64,000 bases of DNA from Tropicibacter oceani (GCF_029958925.1 NZ_CP124616.1:1922001-1986000); one strand, 5' to 3'; numbered from the stretch's first letter, positions 52,880 through 61,884 are shown. Notes: generated by a model from the letters alone, not told the origin. Numbers and translations are program-made.

Positions 52880-52924
52880 CTTCTTCTTGGGGGAAATACT
52901 CCGGGGGTGCGGGGGCTGGCCCCC
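52880..52924 (+). repeat. Modular intergenic GC-hairpin repeat, copy 5 (short form)
   Basis: CTTCTTCTTGGGGGAAATACTCCGGGGG is followed almost directly by GGGGGC-TG-GCCCCC, without the inner hairpin. It lies 12 bp after the ftsY stop and just before the DMT permease start. Confidence 0.7.
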
Positions 52925-52937
52925 GCTTGCGCGCGTC

Positions 52938-53840
52938 TTGACCGACTGGCTGATTTCTATCGAAGGCACCGAAGCGGGCCACCAACTGGCGCTGGCCCTT
53001 GCGATCATGGCCGCCTTTCTGCACGCGGTCTTTGGCGCGCTGCAAAAGGGCCGGCACGACCCCTGGCTGTCGCGCGGCGCGATTGACGGCGCCTATGGGC
53101 TGATGGCTGCGCCCTTCGCCCTGTTCGTGGTTCCCTGGCCCGAACCGCACATGTGGGCAATCTTTGCGGGCGCCTTCGTTATCCACACCATCTACAAATT
53201 GCTGCAGGCCTATGCCTATACCCGCGGCGCCTATACGGTGGTCTATCCGGTGGTGCGCGGGACCGGGCCGCTGTTTGCGGTCGTCGGCGCGGGGCTGATC
53301 TTTGGCGAACATTTCACGCCCGTGCAGTGGCTGGGCGTTGCGACCTTGCTGGCGGGGATCTTCGGGCTGGCGCTCTACAACTACCTCTACCTGGTTACCG
53401 CGCGCGAAACGCTTGTTGCGGCGCTGGGGTTCGCCTTTGCCACCGGGCTGTTCGTGGCGCTGTATACCACTTATGACGCCTATGGCATCCGCGCCACGGC
53501 CAATCCTTTCACTTTCCTGGCGTGGTTTTTCATGATCGACGGGATCGCCATCCCGATCATCGCCACGCTGCGCTATCGTTCGATGATCGATCCGCCGGAC
53601 CTCGGGCCGCTTTTGACGCGGGGGGTCATCGGCGCCGTCATCGCGTTTTTCAGCTTTGGCGGCATCATGCTGGCCACGCGGCTCGACAAGGTCGGAGAGG
53701 CGGCGGTCTTGCGCGAAACCTCGACCGTCTTCGCGGCGCTGATCGGCTGGCTGGTGCTCAAGGAAACCGTGGGGCCGCGCCGCGTCGCGCTGATGGCCTT
53801 GATCGCTTTGGGTGCGGTCATCGTTGAGATTGGTGGCTGA
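52938..53840 (+). CDS. DMT-superfamily (EamA-like) permease
   Basis: This 300-residue permease has ten hydrophobic segments in two EamA halves, with VVYPVVRGTGPLFAVVGAGLIFGE at the end of the first and AVLRETSTVFAALIGWLVLKE at the end of the second, both typical family stretches. The natural start is the TTG at 52938 (reading MTDWLISIEGTEAGHQ). An ATG in frame farther upstream at 52887 would require translating the repeat, and the internal ATG at 53007 would lose the first segment. The gene lies between ftsY and ispZ. The substrate is unknown. Confidence 0.85.
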   Translation: MTDWLISIEGTEAGHQLALALAIMAAFLHAVFGALQKGRHDPWLSRGAIDGAYGLMAAPFALFVVPWPEPHMWAIFAGAFVIHTIYKLLQAYAYTRGAYTVVYPVVRGTGPLFAVVGAGLIFGEHFTPVQWLGVATLLAGIFGLALYNYLYLVTARETLVAALGFAFATGLFVALYTTYDAYGIRATANPFTFLAWFFMIDGIAIPIIATLRYRSMIDPPDLGPLLTRGVIGAVIAFFSFGGIMLATRLDKVGEAAVLRETSTVFAALIGWLVLKETVGPRRVALMALIALGAVIVEIGG

Positions 53841-53870
53841 AACCCCTATCTGAGGCCAAAGGAGCCGCTC

Positions 53871-54485
53871 ATGTCGCACAAACCGATCAATCCTGGCCTG
53901 AAGACTGCCCTGGAAATGGGGCCGATCCTGGCGTTTTTTGGTGCCTATCTCTGGCTCAAGGACCGGATTTTTGTCATCGGCGGGACCGAATACGAAGGCT
54001 TCATCGTCGTCACGGCGGCCTTCATCCCGGTTTTCCTGATCGCCACGGGCGTCTTGTGGAAACTGACCGGTCACCTCAGCCGGATGCAGGCGGTCACGGC
54101 GGTGTTGATCGTGGTCTTTGGCGGGCTGTCTGTCTGGCTGAACGACGAACGGTTCTTCAAGATGAAACCGACGCTGATTTACCTGTTGTTCGGCACCACG
54201 CTGGCCATCGGGCTGATGCGCGGAGAAAGCTGGCTGCGGTCGGTCATGGAAGGGCTGATGCCGCTCAAGCATCAGGGCTGGATGATCCTGACGCGGCGGG
54301 TGACCATGCTGTTCTTTGGTCTTGCGGTCCTGAACGAGGTGATCTGGCGCACGATGAGCACGGAAACCTGGGTCTATTTCAAGACCTTCGGGCTGACGGC
54401 GGCGATTTTCCTGTTCTTCATCTCGCAGTCCGGCCTGTTCAAGGCCTACAGCATCGAGGACGACAAGGACCCGGGCGCGCAATAG
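53871..54485 (+). CDS. ispZ: Septation protein A homologue (inner membrane-spanning, IspZ/YciB)
   Basis: This 204-residue membrane protein has about five hydrophobic segments and IspZ signatures: KTALEMGPILAFFGAYLWLKDRIF at the N-terminus and KPTLIYLLFGTTLAIGL and RRVTMLFFGLAVLNEVIWRTMSTETWVYFKTFG in the C-terminal half. Members are linked to cell envelope and septum maintenance. It follows the DMT permease by 30 bp. The ftsY/permease/ispZ order is common in Rhodobacterales. Confidence 0.93.
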   Translation: MSHKPINPGLKTALEMGPILAFFGAYLWLKDRIFVIGGTEYEGFIVVTAAFIPVFLIATGVLWKLTGHLSRMQAVTAVLIVVFGGLSVWLNDERFFKMKPTLIYLLFGTTLAIGLMRGESWLRSVMEGLMPLKHQGWMILTRRVTMLFFGLAVLNEVIWRTMSTETWVYFKTFGLTAAIFLFFISQSGLFKAYSIEDDKDPGAQ

Positions 54486-54538
54486 TCCATGCGCAATGCG
54501 GCGCCGAAGGTGAACACATCATTCGGCGCGTAGATCAT

Positions 54539-54976
54539 TCACCCCTGACCACGGTCCATCTTGGTGCTGAGGTGGATCAGGCTTTCCGAGCTTTTGACCC
54601 CCTGCGCCTCGCCGATCAGGTCCAGCGTCCTGTCCAGTTCTTCGGTGGTCTGCGCGACCAGCGTCACGATCATGTCCACCCGCCCTGACGTCGTGTGCAC
54701 CGCCTCGACCACCGGCAGTTTGCGCAGCCGCGCCAGAACGGCCGCGCCCGCACGCGGCTCGATGCTGATCAGCACCGTGGCCCGCAGCGCCGGGCGCAGC
54801 GCCGCCCCGCGCCGGATGGTAAACCCGTCGATCAAACCGCGAGTCTGCAGCCGTTCGATCCGCGCCTGCACCGTGGTGCGCGCAATCCCCAGTCTCCGCG
54901 CCAGATCCGCAACCGGCAGCCGCGCGTCTTCGGACAGCAGGGTGATCAGCCGTTGGTCGATTTCGTCGATTTGCAT
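54539..54976 (-). CDS. Lrp/AsnC-family regulator
   Basis: This 145-residue regulator has an N-terminal helix-turn-helix (1-60; MQIDEIDQRLITLLSEDARLPVADLARRLGIARTTVQARIERL) and a C-terminal RAM domain (65-140) that binds amino acids. The start at 54976 has GGAGG 5 bases upstream; a longer open frame to 55087 overlaps the next gene and is not supported. It is divergent from the PLP-dependent decarboxylase with 109 bp between, the usual arrangement for local control by an amino acid. Confidence 0.93.
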   Translation of the reverse strand: MQIDEIDQRLITLLSEDARLPVADLARRLGIARTTVQARIERLQTRGLIDGFTIRRGAALRPALRATVLISIEPRAGAAVLARLRKLPVVEAVHTTSGRVDMIVTLVAQTTEELDRTLDLIGEAQGVKSSESLIHLSTKMDRGQG

Positions 54977-55085
54977 GAATCCTCCGTCGATATGACGAAA
55001 ATGATGACTCGCCCTGACTCTTTTGCCTAGAGAAATCGCAGCAAAAGCCCCGCACTCTTTGTCAAAAGAACAAGAGGCGCGCACC

Positions 55086-56243
55086 ATGGGCTTTCATTCC
55101 GACATCGCAACAACCCCCGCCGACTGGCTGGTCCGGCACCAGCCCGACGATCCGGTGTTTTTCTTTTCGCCCGATACCCTGCGCCAGACGCTGAGCCGCT
55201 TTCAAACCGGCTTTCCGGGCGAGGTGACCTATGCGGTCAAGGCCAACCCGGGCACCGAGGTTCTGGCCACGCTGGCGGATCATGGCATGCAGGCCTTTGA
55301 CGTCGCCTCCTGCGCCGAGATGGCGCAGGTGCGCGCCGCCCATCCGGGGGCGCGCCTGCACTATCACAACCCGGTCCGCTCGCGTCAGGAAATCGACAGC
55401 GCGCGGGCCTTTGGCATCACATCGTGGTCGATCGACCGGATAAGCGAGCTGGACAAGCTTGGCCCGATCGAAGGGCAGGAAATCGCCGTTCGGCTCAAGC
55501 TGCCGGTGGCCGGCGCGGCCTATGATTTCGGCAGCAAGTTCGGCGCCGATCCGCAAACCGCCGTTGCTTTGCTGCGCTGCGTGCAGGATCGCGGCGGGCG
55601 GGCCAGCATGACCTTTCACCCCGGCACCCAGTGCGATGATCCCGCGCCTTGGGTCCACTACATCAAGGCCTGCGCCGATATCGCCGCCGGTGCGGGCACC
55701 GCGCTGCACCGGCTGAATGTGGGCGGCGGGTTTGCCGCCCATCGCGGGCAATGCGCGCCTGACCTGACCCGGGTCTTTGACGCGATAGGGCAGGCTTCGC
55801 GCGCCAGCTTTGTCGCCCCACCGCGGCTGGTCTGCGAGCCGGGCCGCGCCATGATCGCCGATGCCTATACCCTGGCGCTGCGCGTCAAGGCGGTCAGCGA
55901 TGACACCGTGTTCCTGAACGATGGCCTTTATGGCAGCCTGATGGAGTGGCGCGACCTGCCGCCGCCCGACCGGATGCACGCCTTTTCTGCCGACGGTCAG
56001 CCGCGCGTCGGGGCACAAAGCCCGCGCCATGTCTTTGGCCCGACCTGCGACAGCCTTGACCGTCTGCCCGTACCCTTGCCCCTGCCGCAGGACCTGCAGG
56101 CCGAGGACTATCTGGTGATCGACGGCATGGGCGCCTATGCCAACTGTCTTGCCACCGCGTTCAACGGCTATGGCACCGCGCGGATCGTCCCGCATCAGGC
56201 GCAATCGCCGCAGATGACTGGACACTGGCGCGACGTCTTCTAA
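55086..56243 (+). CDS. PLP-dependent decarboxylase, ornithine/diaminopimelate decarboxylase family
   Basis: This 385-residue fold-type III PLP enzyme has the cofactor Lys in TYAVKANPGTEVL (near residue 53), FHPGTQ, the Gly-rich NVGGGF phosphate loop, CEPGRAM and the C-terminal catalytic Cys in GPTCDSLDRL, which marks ornithine-type decarboxylases. Ornithine is the likely substrate, giving putrescine, though lysine or diaminopimelate cannot be ruled out. It is divergent from the Lrp-family gene, which may sense the amino acid. The start at 55086 has GAGG, 7 bases upstream. Confidence 0.9.
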   Translation: MGFHSDIATTPADWLVRHQPDDPVFFFSPDTLRQTLSRFQTGFPGEVTYAVKANPGTEVLATLADHGMQAFDVASCAEMAQVRAAHPGARLHYHNPVRSRQEIDSARAFGITSWSIDRISELDKLGPIEGQEIAVRLKLPVAGAAYDFGSKFGADPQTAVALLRCVQDRGGRASMTFHPGTQCDDPAPWVHYIKACADIAAGAGTALHRLNVGGGFAAHRGQCAPDLTRVFDAIGQASRASFVAPPRLVCEPGRAMIADAYTLALRVKAVSDDTVFLNDGLYGSLMEWRDLPPPDRMHAFSADGQPRVGAQSPRHVFGPTCDSLDRLPVPLPLPQDLQAEDYLVIDGMGAYANCLATAFNGYGTARIVPHQAQSPQMTGHWRDVF

Positions 56244-56283
56244 TGTCCCCCGCAACAGGTATTGTCGCGGAAGGGAAACGGCC

Positions 56284-58575
56284 ATGGACAAATTCGGAAA
56301 AAGTCAATCGGTCGCTCGGGTCGAAGACAGCCGCTTTTTGACGGGGCAGGGGCGCTATGTCGACGACATCACCCCCGATGGCGCGCTGCGGGCCTATGTC
56401 TTCCGCTCGCCCGTGGCGCATGCGGTGATCACCACGCTGGATCTGGAGCAGGCGCGGGCGGCTGACGGGGTACACCTGGTCCTGTCGGCGCAGGACCTGC
56501 AGGCGCAGGGCATCACCGAGGGCATGCACTTTGTCCGCATGAAGAACCGCGACGGCACCGAAGGCGCCGCCCCGCGCCGTCCGATCCTGGCCGAAGAGCG
56601 CCTGCGCTTTGTCGGAGAGCCGATCGCCCTGATCGTCGCCGAAACGCTTGAACAGGCAAAGGACGCGGCCGAGCTGATCGAACTGGATTATGACGACCTG
56701 CCGGTCCACATGGACCTGGTCGCCGCAGGGCAGCCTCTGCACGACGATATCCCCGACAACAGGGTGTTCGATTTCGGCATCGGCGACGAAGCGGCCACCG
56801 CCCGCGCGCTGGAGGCATCGCACCGCGTCGTGCGGCTGGAAGTGGGCGACAACCGGGTCATCGTCAATTCGATGGAGCCGCGCGGCTGTTTCGCCGAATG
56901 GCACGACGGCAAGGTGCACCTGTCCTTCAACGGGCAGGGCGTCTGGGGCATGAAGGGCGAACTGGTCCGGGTTCTTGGCCTGACCGAGGACAAGGTCCGC
57001 GTCACCAACCCCGACGTGGGCGGCGGTTTCGGCATGAAGGGGATGCCCTATCCCGAATATTTCGCGGTGCCGCTGGCGGCCCGCATCCTGGGGCGCCCGG
57101 TGCGCTGGATGTCGGACCGGACCGAGGCGATGCTGTCCGACAACGCCGGCCGCGACCTGGTGACCATGGCCGAACTGGGCTTTGACGAAAACAACAAGAT
57201 CACCGCCTACCGCGTGCACAACATCAGCAACCTTGGGGCCTATTGTTCCAACTTTGCGCAGGCGATCCAGTCGAACCTGTTCGCCCGGGTGCTGACTGGC
57301 ACCTACGACATCCAGACGGCTTACATGCGCTGCGAAGGCATCCTGACCAATACCACGCAGGTCGATGCCTATCGCGGCGCCGGCCGCCCCGAGGCGATCT
57401 ATGTGCTGGAACGGATCATGGACCGCGCGGCGCGCGACTTGGGGGTCGATCCGCTGGAATTGCGTCGCCTCAATTTCGTCAAGGAATTCCCGTACAAGAC
57501 AGTGACCGGAGAAACCTACGACGTGGGCGATTTCCCCCGCGTTCTGGATCATGCGGTAAAATCCGCCGATCTTGCGGGCTTTGCAGCGCGCAGGGCGGCG
57601 TCCGAGGCGCAGGGCAAACTGCGCGGGCTTGGGCTTTGTTACTATATCGAAAGCATTCTGGGCGATCCTAGCGAAAGCGTTCAGGTTGACTTTACTCAGG
57701 AGGGCGGCGCGCTGATCTACGTGGGCACACAGTCGAACGGGCAAGGACATGAAACCGTCTTTGCACAGTTCCTGTCCGATCAGACGGGCATTCCCGCCGA
57801 CAAGATCCAGGTGGTTCAGGGCGATTCCGACCTGATCGCCAAGGGTGGCGGCACCGGCGGGTCACGGTCCGTCACCGTGCAGGCCAATGTCACGCTGACC
57901 GCCGTGCGCGCCATGGTCGAGGGATTCACGCAGTTCCTGGCCGGTGAAATGGGCGTTTCCCCCGAAGACGTCACCTTTGACGACGAACAGTTCCGCGCCG
58001 AGGGGTCGAACCTGCACCCCACCATGCTGGAGGCGGCGCAGATGGCCCGCGAGGCCGGGCGCGAGGACCTGCTGGTCTGGCAGGCGCGCGAACAGCTGCC
58101 CGCCCGCAGCTTTCCCAACGGCGCCCATTTCGCCGAGGTCGAGATCGACGTCGAGACCGGGCAGGTGGTCTGTGACCGCTATCACGTGGTCGACGACTTC
58201 GGGAACCTGATCAACCCCATGCTGGCCGAAGGCCAGGTGCATGGCGGTGTCGCCCAGGGGCTGGGTCAGGCGCTGAGCGAACATGTGGTCTATGACGAGA
58301 CGGGGCAGCTGCTCACCGCAACGTTCATGGACTACGCGATGCCAAGGGCCGACAGTATGCCCATGGTTCACTTCGAAACCGAGCCGGTGCCATCGACGGC
58401 CAACCCCATGGGCATGAAAGGTTGCGGCGAGGCGGGAACCGTCGGGGCCATGGCGGCGTTGGGCAATGCAGTGCAGGATGCGCTTTGGGCGCGTGGGATC
58501 AAACAGGTTGATATGCCATTCACACCGCACAGGGTGTGGGAGATGTTGAGGAATGAACGGATCGCGGCTGAGTGA
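56284..58575 (+). CDS. Molybdenum hydroxylase large subunit (xanthine dehydrogenase/CoxL family)
   Basis: This 763-residue molybdopterin-cytosine-dinucleotide-type catalytic subunit has an N-terminal hammerhead domain (1-115) followed by molybdopterin-binding domains. Motifs include NPDVGGGFGMKGMPYPEY, AYRGAGRPEAIYVLER, TQSNGQGHETVFAQF and the active-site Glu in GCGEAGTVGAMAALG. The AYxCSFR motif of form I CO dehydrogenase is absent, so it is a form II or aldehyde-type hydroxylase. The FAD (medium) and iron-sulphur (small) subunit genes usually adjacent are missing. Its stop lies inside the next gene (23-bp overlap). Confidence 0.9.
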   Translation: MDKFGKSQSVARVEDSRFLTGQGRYVDDITPDGALRAYVFRSPVAHAVITTLDLEQARAADGVHLVLSAQDLQAQGITEGMHFVRMKNRDGTEGAAPRRPILAEERLRFVGEPIALIVAETLEQAKDAAELIELDYDDLPVHMDLVAAGQPLHDDIPDNRVFDFGIGDEAATARALEASHRVVRLEVGDNRVIVNSMEPRGCFAEWHDGKVHLSFNGQGVWGMKGELVRVLGLTEDKVRVTNPDVGGGFGMKGMPYPEYFAVPLAARILGRPVRWMSDRTEAMLSDNAGRDLVTMAELGFDENNKITAYRVHNISNLGAYCSNFAQAIQSNLFARVLTGTYDIQTAYMRCEGILTNTTQVDAYRGAGRPEAIYVLERIMDRAARDLGVDPLELRRLNFVKEFPYKTVTGETYDVGDFPRVLDHAVKSADLAGFAARRAASEAQGKLRGLGLCYYIESILGDPSESVQVDFTQEGGALIYVGTQSNGQGHETVFAQFLSDQTGIPADKIQVVQGDSDLIAKGGGTGGSRSVTVQANVTLTAVRAMVEGFTQFLAGEMGVSPEDVTFDDEQFRAEGSNLHPTMLEAAQMAREAGREDLLVWQAREQLPARSFPNGAHFAEVEIDVETGQVVCDRYHVVDDFGNLINPMLAEGQVHGGVAQGLGQALSEHVVYDETGQLLTATFMDYAMPRADSMPMVHFETEPVPSTANPMGMKGCGEAGTVGAMAALGNAVQDALWARGIKQVDMPFTPHRVWEMLRNERIAAE

Positions 58576-59611
58576 TACACTTCTTGGATGGGTCCGGCGG
58601 CGTTTTGCCACCGGCCATTCGGCCTATGCGCCCCGACGGGGCCCGATCGATCACGTCATCATCCTGGACGGCACCATGTCGTCGCTGCGCCCGGGCGAGG
58701 AAACCAACGCGGGCCTGACCTATCGCCTTTTGAGTGAGGCCGGCCATGCCTCGCTGTATTACGAGGCGGGGGTGCAGTGGTCTGACTGGTGGTCAACGGC
58801 GGATGTGATCATCGGCAAGGGCATCAATCGCCAGATCCGCCGCGCCTATGGCTATCTTGCCTCGCGCTATCGCGCCGGCGACCGGATCATCCTGATGGGC
58901 TATTCGCGCGGGGCCTATGCGGCGCGCTCGCTGGCGGGGATCATCGACCGGGTCGGGTTGGTCCGGGCGGAACATGCAACCGAACGCAACGTGCATCAGG
59001 CCTATCGGCTGTATCAATACAACCCAGATGGCGAGGCGGCAGGCGCCTTTCGCAAGCTGTGCTGCCATGCCGAGGCGCCGATCGAAATGGTCGGGGTCTG
59101 GGATACGGTCAAGGCGCTGGGCCTGCGCTTGCCGCTGATCTGGCGGTTCTACCGGGATGAACACGCCTTTCATAACGACGATTTGGGCGCGTCGATCAAG
59201 CACGGCTATCACGCGCTGGCCCATGACGAAACGCGGCTGGCCTATGCCCCGGTGCTGTGGTCCTGCCCGCCCGGCTGGGAAGGGCGGATCGAGCAGGTCT
59301 GGTTCCGCGGCACCCATGGCGACATCGGCGGCCAGCTGGGCGAATTCCAGGAAGCGCGCGGCCTGTCGAACATCCCGCTGGTCTGGATGCTGGAGCGGCT
59401 GGAGCGTTGCGGTGTCGATCTGCCCGAAGGGTGGCGCGACCGGTTCCCTTGCGATCCGGCTGCGCCGTCGGTGGGCACTTGGTCGGGGATCGCCAAGCTG
59501 TTCGTGTTGCGCCACGCGCGGCGTGTCGGGCGCGATCCGTCGGAAAAGGTGCATGCCTCCTTGCAGCGGATTGCCCGCAAAACCGGGTGGACGAGGCTGC
59601 GTCTTGGCTGA
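58553..59611 (+). CDS. DUF2235 (Tle1-like alpha/beta hydrolase) protein
   Basis: This 352-residue protein of the DUF2235 family, the fold of T6SS phospholipase Tle1 and peroxisomal-like hydrolases, has nucleophile Ser118 in LMGYSRGAYAARSLAG. The acid is probably in EMVGVWDTVKALG and the His in WFRGTHGDIGGQ. No secretion signal or T6SS adaptor is present, and no T6SS genes are in the window, so a housekeeping lipid or ester hydrolase is the safer reading. The start overlaps the molybdenum hydroxylase gene by 23 bp, so they are co-translated. Confidence 0.88.
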   Translation: MNGSRLSDTLLGWVRRRFATGHSAYAPRRGPIDHVIILDGTMSSLRPGEETNAGLTYRLLSEAGHASLYYEAGVQWSDWWSTADVIIGKGINRQIRRAYGYLASRYRAGDRIILMGYSRGAYAARSLAGIIDRVGLVRAEHATERNVHQAYRLYQYNPDGEAAGAFRKLCCHAEAPIEMVGVWDTVKALGLRLPLIWRFYRDEHAFHNDDLGASIKHGYHALAHDETRLAYAPVLWSCPPGWEGRIEQVWFRGTHGDIGGQLGEFQEARGLSNIPLVWMLERLERCGVDLPEGWRDRFPCDPAAPSVGTWSGIAKLFVLRHARRVGRDPSEKVHASLQRIARKTGWTRLRLG

Positions 59612-59689
59612 TTTTCGCTGCCGTCAAGAAAAATGTTCACGAATTCTTTACAGCCCTTTCAACTGTGGCATTCGTGCCTATATCACCTT

Positions 59690-59780
59690 CAGGTCGCGGG
59701 GCCGGAACCCCCGCGAAACCTTCACTGTCCCTCGTTCCGTGACTGGCGCCCGGGCTATGCCCCGGGCGCTTTTTCTTTTT
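59690..59780 (+). ncRNA. Candidate small RNA between the DUF2235 and CoA-binding genes
   Basis: A possible promoter (TTTCAA, 16 bp, TATATC at 59679-59684) is followed by a TCGCGGG / CCCGCGA hairpin near 59693-59716. A strong intrinsic terminator GCGCCCGGG-CTATGC-CCCGGGCGC (59746-59769) with a T-rich tail to 59780 ends it. A transcript of about 85 nt starting near 59691 would have two hairpins. It could equally be only the 3' end of the DUF2235 message. Confidence 0.35.
59746..59780 (+). terminator. Strong intrinsic terminator
   Basis: A nine-base-pair GC stem with a six-base loop is followed by TTTTTCTTTTT. It ends transcription from the molybdenum hydroxylase/DUF2235 genes or from the candidate small RNA, before the CoA-binding gene. 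Confidence 0.9.
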
Positions 59781-59805
59781 CGCAAAGGGGGATAGGCTGC
59801 AGCCC

Positions 59806-60273
59806 ATGACCTATTCAGACGCCTTTTTGAAAGACATCCTGACACGCACCAAGGTGGTGGCCGTGGTCGGCGTGTCGATGAACCCGGTGCGGCCCAGCTA
59901 TTATGTGGCGCGCTATCTGTCGCTCAAGGGGTATCGGGTCATTCCGGTGAACCCTGGGCACGCGGGCAAGATGCTGTTTGGTCAGCAGGTGCGGGCGAGC
60001 CTGGCCGACTGCCCCGAGGATGTGGACATGGTCGATATCTTTCGCCGGTCCGAGCATGTGCCAGAGGTGGTGCAAGAGGCATTGGAGGCGCTGCCAAGCC
60101 TGCGCACGGTCTGGATGCAGATCGGGGTCGAAAACGCCGAAGCCGCGGCGATGGCGCAAGCGCGCGGGGTGGATGTGATCCAAGATCGCTGCCCCAAGAT
60201 CGAATACCAGCGCCTGTTTGGCGAATTGCGCATGGGCGGCTTTGCGACCGGGGTGATTTCCTCGAAACTGTGA
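59806..60273 (+). CDS. CoA-binding domain protein (YccU-like)
   Basis: This 155-residue Rossmann-fold protein of the CoA_binding_2 family has the nucleotide loop VVAVVGVSMNPVRPSYYVARYL near residue 17 and VIPVNPGHAG after strand 2. The C-terminal DRCPKIEYQRL is a family hallmark. The function is not established; members bind CoA in the cytoplasm. It stands alone behind the terminator and is convergent with hisE. Confidence 0.9.
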   Translation: MTYSDAFLKDILTRTKVVAVVGVSMNPVRPSYYVARYLSLKGYRVIPVNPGHAGKMLFGQQVRASLADCPEDVDMVDIFRRSEHVPEVVQEALEALPSLRTVWMQIGVENAEAAAMAQARGVDVIQDRCPKIEYQRLFGELRMGGFATGVISSKL

Positions 60274-60331
60274 CGGGGTGCGGCGCTGTTTGCCTGCGGC
60301 AAAGGCGCCCCGCCCACCGTCCCGGATCCGC

Positions 60332-60643
60332 CTAGCCCTGGCGCGATGCCTTTTCAGCAAGGCCGGACTGGCTTTGCCGGGCGTCCAGCACCGCCATGAC
60401 CTGCGCCAGGCTCACGCCGCGGGCGTGCAGCATCACCAGCAGGTGAAACAGCACATCCGCCGCCTCGGAGGCGAGTTTTTCAGGGTCGTTCCTGACCGCT
60501 TCGATCACCGCCTCGATCGCCTCTTCGCCGAACTTTTCGGCGCATTTTTCCGGGCCCTTGGCCAGCAGCTTGGCGGTCCAGCTGTCCTCGGGCGAGGCTT
60601 TGGCGCGCGCGCTTACGATCTGTTCAAGCTCTTCTAGGGTCAT
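60332..60643 (-). CDS. hisE: Phosphoribosyl-ATP pyrophosphohydrolase
   Basis: This 103-residue all-helical NTP-pyrophosphohydrolase carries out the second step of histidine synthesis. The metal-binding helix motif is [14 protein letters not shown] with the following [13 protein letters not shown] (E and D ligands). It lies at the end of the hisF / hypothetical / hisE operon, starting 10 bases after the hypothetical gene ends. Confidence 0.96.
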   Translation of the reverse strand: MTLEELEQIVSARAKASPEDSWTAKLLAKGPEKCAEKFGEEAIEAVIEAVRNDPEKLASEAADVLFHLLVMLHARGVSLAQVMAVLDARQSQSGLAEKASRQG

Positions 60644-60653
60644 GGTGGGTCCT

Positions 60654-61061
60654 TTACAGGCGGCTGTCCTGGGTCTGGATGCGGTCGATCAGGGTCCAGA
60701 TTTGCGGCTCCATTGGGGTGCCCAGAACCTGGGCGCGGGCAAGCGGGGTAAAGACCGGGCGGGCCTTGGTCGCGGCCTCGTCGTCCCAGTCCAGAAGGGC
60801 GGGGCCGTCGGCGCCGATGCCGATGCGCAGGCCCCAGCGTTCGTCGGGGCCTGCGCCTTCTGTCCAGTCCCCGATGTAAAGATTGACCAGCGGCAGGTGG
60901 CTGGGGGCGTCATGGGTGACGCCCACGGTGTACCAGCCGGCGGACAGATCGCCCACCTCGAGATAGCCGGTCACCACGGTCGTGGGCGCGCCGCAGCAGT
61001 TGCAGGCGGTGTGCTCCACCTCGCCCTCGCGGACGGTGACGTTCTGGCCGTCGCTGTTCAA
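60654..61061 (-). CDS. Hypothetical protein between hisF and hisE
   Basis: This protein has up to 135 residues. The frame can start with TTG at 61061, overlapping the hisF stop by four bases (TTGA), or with an internal GTG near the segment [13 protein letters not shown]. It is not a named family to me. The Cys-x-Cys-Cys near the N-terminus ([12 protein letters not shown]) could bind a metal. The C-terminal half has short hydrophobic and acidic runs ([21 protein letters not shown]). Its place inside a his operon suggests either co-regulation or an accessory role, which is inference only. Confidence 0.6.
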   Translation of the reverse strand: MNSDGQNVTVREGEVEHTACNCCGAPTTVVTGYLEVGDLSAGWYTVGVTHDAPSHLPLVNLYIGDWTEGAGPDERWGLRIGIGADGPALLDWDDEAATKARPVFTPLARAQVLGTPMEPQIWTLIDRIQTQDSRL

Positions 61062-61816
61062 AGCCGGACCGGCACACCGGCGGCGGCCATATGCGCCTTG
61101 GCCTGCGCGATGGTGAAGGTGCCAAAGTGAAAGATCGAGGCCGCCAGAACGGCGCTGGCATGGCCTTCCGTGACGCCCTCGACCAGGTGATCCAGCGTGC
61201 CGACCCCGCCGCTTGCGATCACGGGGATGTTGACGGCGTCGGCGATGGCGCGGGTCAAGGGCAGGTTGAAGCCCGCCTTGGTGCCGTCGCGGTCCATCGA
61301 GGTCAGCAGGATTTCCCCGGCGCCCTTGGCCGCGATCATCACGGCAAAGTCCACCGCGTCGATGCCGGTGGATTTGCGCCCGCCATGGGTAAAGATTTCC
61401 CATCGGCCGGGTTCCACGGTCTTGGCGTCGATGGCGCAGACGATGCACTGGCTGCCGAAATGATCGGCGGCATCAGCGACAACGTCCGGGTTGGCAACGG
61501 CGGCCGAGTTGAAGCTGACCTTGTCAGCCCCGGCCAGCAGCAGCGCCCGCACATCGGCGGTGGTACGCACCCCGCCGCCCACGGTCAGCGGTATAAAGCA
61601 TTGTTCGGCGGTCCGGGTTACCACGTCGAACATGGTGCCACGGTTTTCATGGGTCGCGTGGATGTCGAGGAAACAGATCTCGTCCGCGCCGGCGGCGTCA
61701 TAGGCGCGGGCGGCGTCCACCGGGTCGCCTGCGTCGACCAGATCGACAAAGTTCACACCTTTGACGACGCGGCCATCGGCGACATCAAGGCAGGGAATGA
61801 TGCGGGTTTTCAACAT
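61058..61816 (-). CDS. hisF: Imidazole glycerol phosphate synthase cyclase subunit
   Basis: This 252-residue (beta-alpha)8 barrel has the catalytic Asp residues in [15 protein letters not shown] and [14 protein letters not shown] and phosphate loops in VGGGVRT and ASGGVG. It forms imidazole glycerol phosphate with ammonia from HisH, which is not in this window. It belongs to the operon hisF / hypothetical / hisE. A terminator-like hairpin separates it from hisA upstream. Confidence 0.98.
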   Translation of the reverse strand: MLKTRIIPCLDVADGRVVKGVNFVDLVDAGDPVDAARAYDAAGADEICFLDIHATHENRGTMFDVVTRTAEQCFIPLTVGGGVRTTADVRALLLAGADKVSFNSAAVANPDVVADAADHFGSQCIVCAIDAKTVEPGRWEIFTHGGRKSTGIDAVDFAVMIAAKGAGEILLTSMDRDGTKAGFNLPLTRAIADAVNIPVIASGGVGTLDHLVEGVTEGHASAVLAASIFHFGTFTIAQAKAHMAAAGVPVRL

Positions 61817-61884
61817 GGCTGTGAGGTAGCGCGAAATGCAGGGGCTTGTGAAGCCTGTTGCGACGCGATGGCCGGTTTTTGAAA

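Noticed and set aside
54977-55085. A polyamine-type leader or riboswitch before the decarboxylase gene
   Set aside because: The gap is only 109 bp and shared with a divergent gene; no conserved structured element was recognisable.
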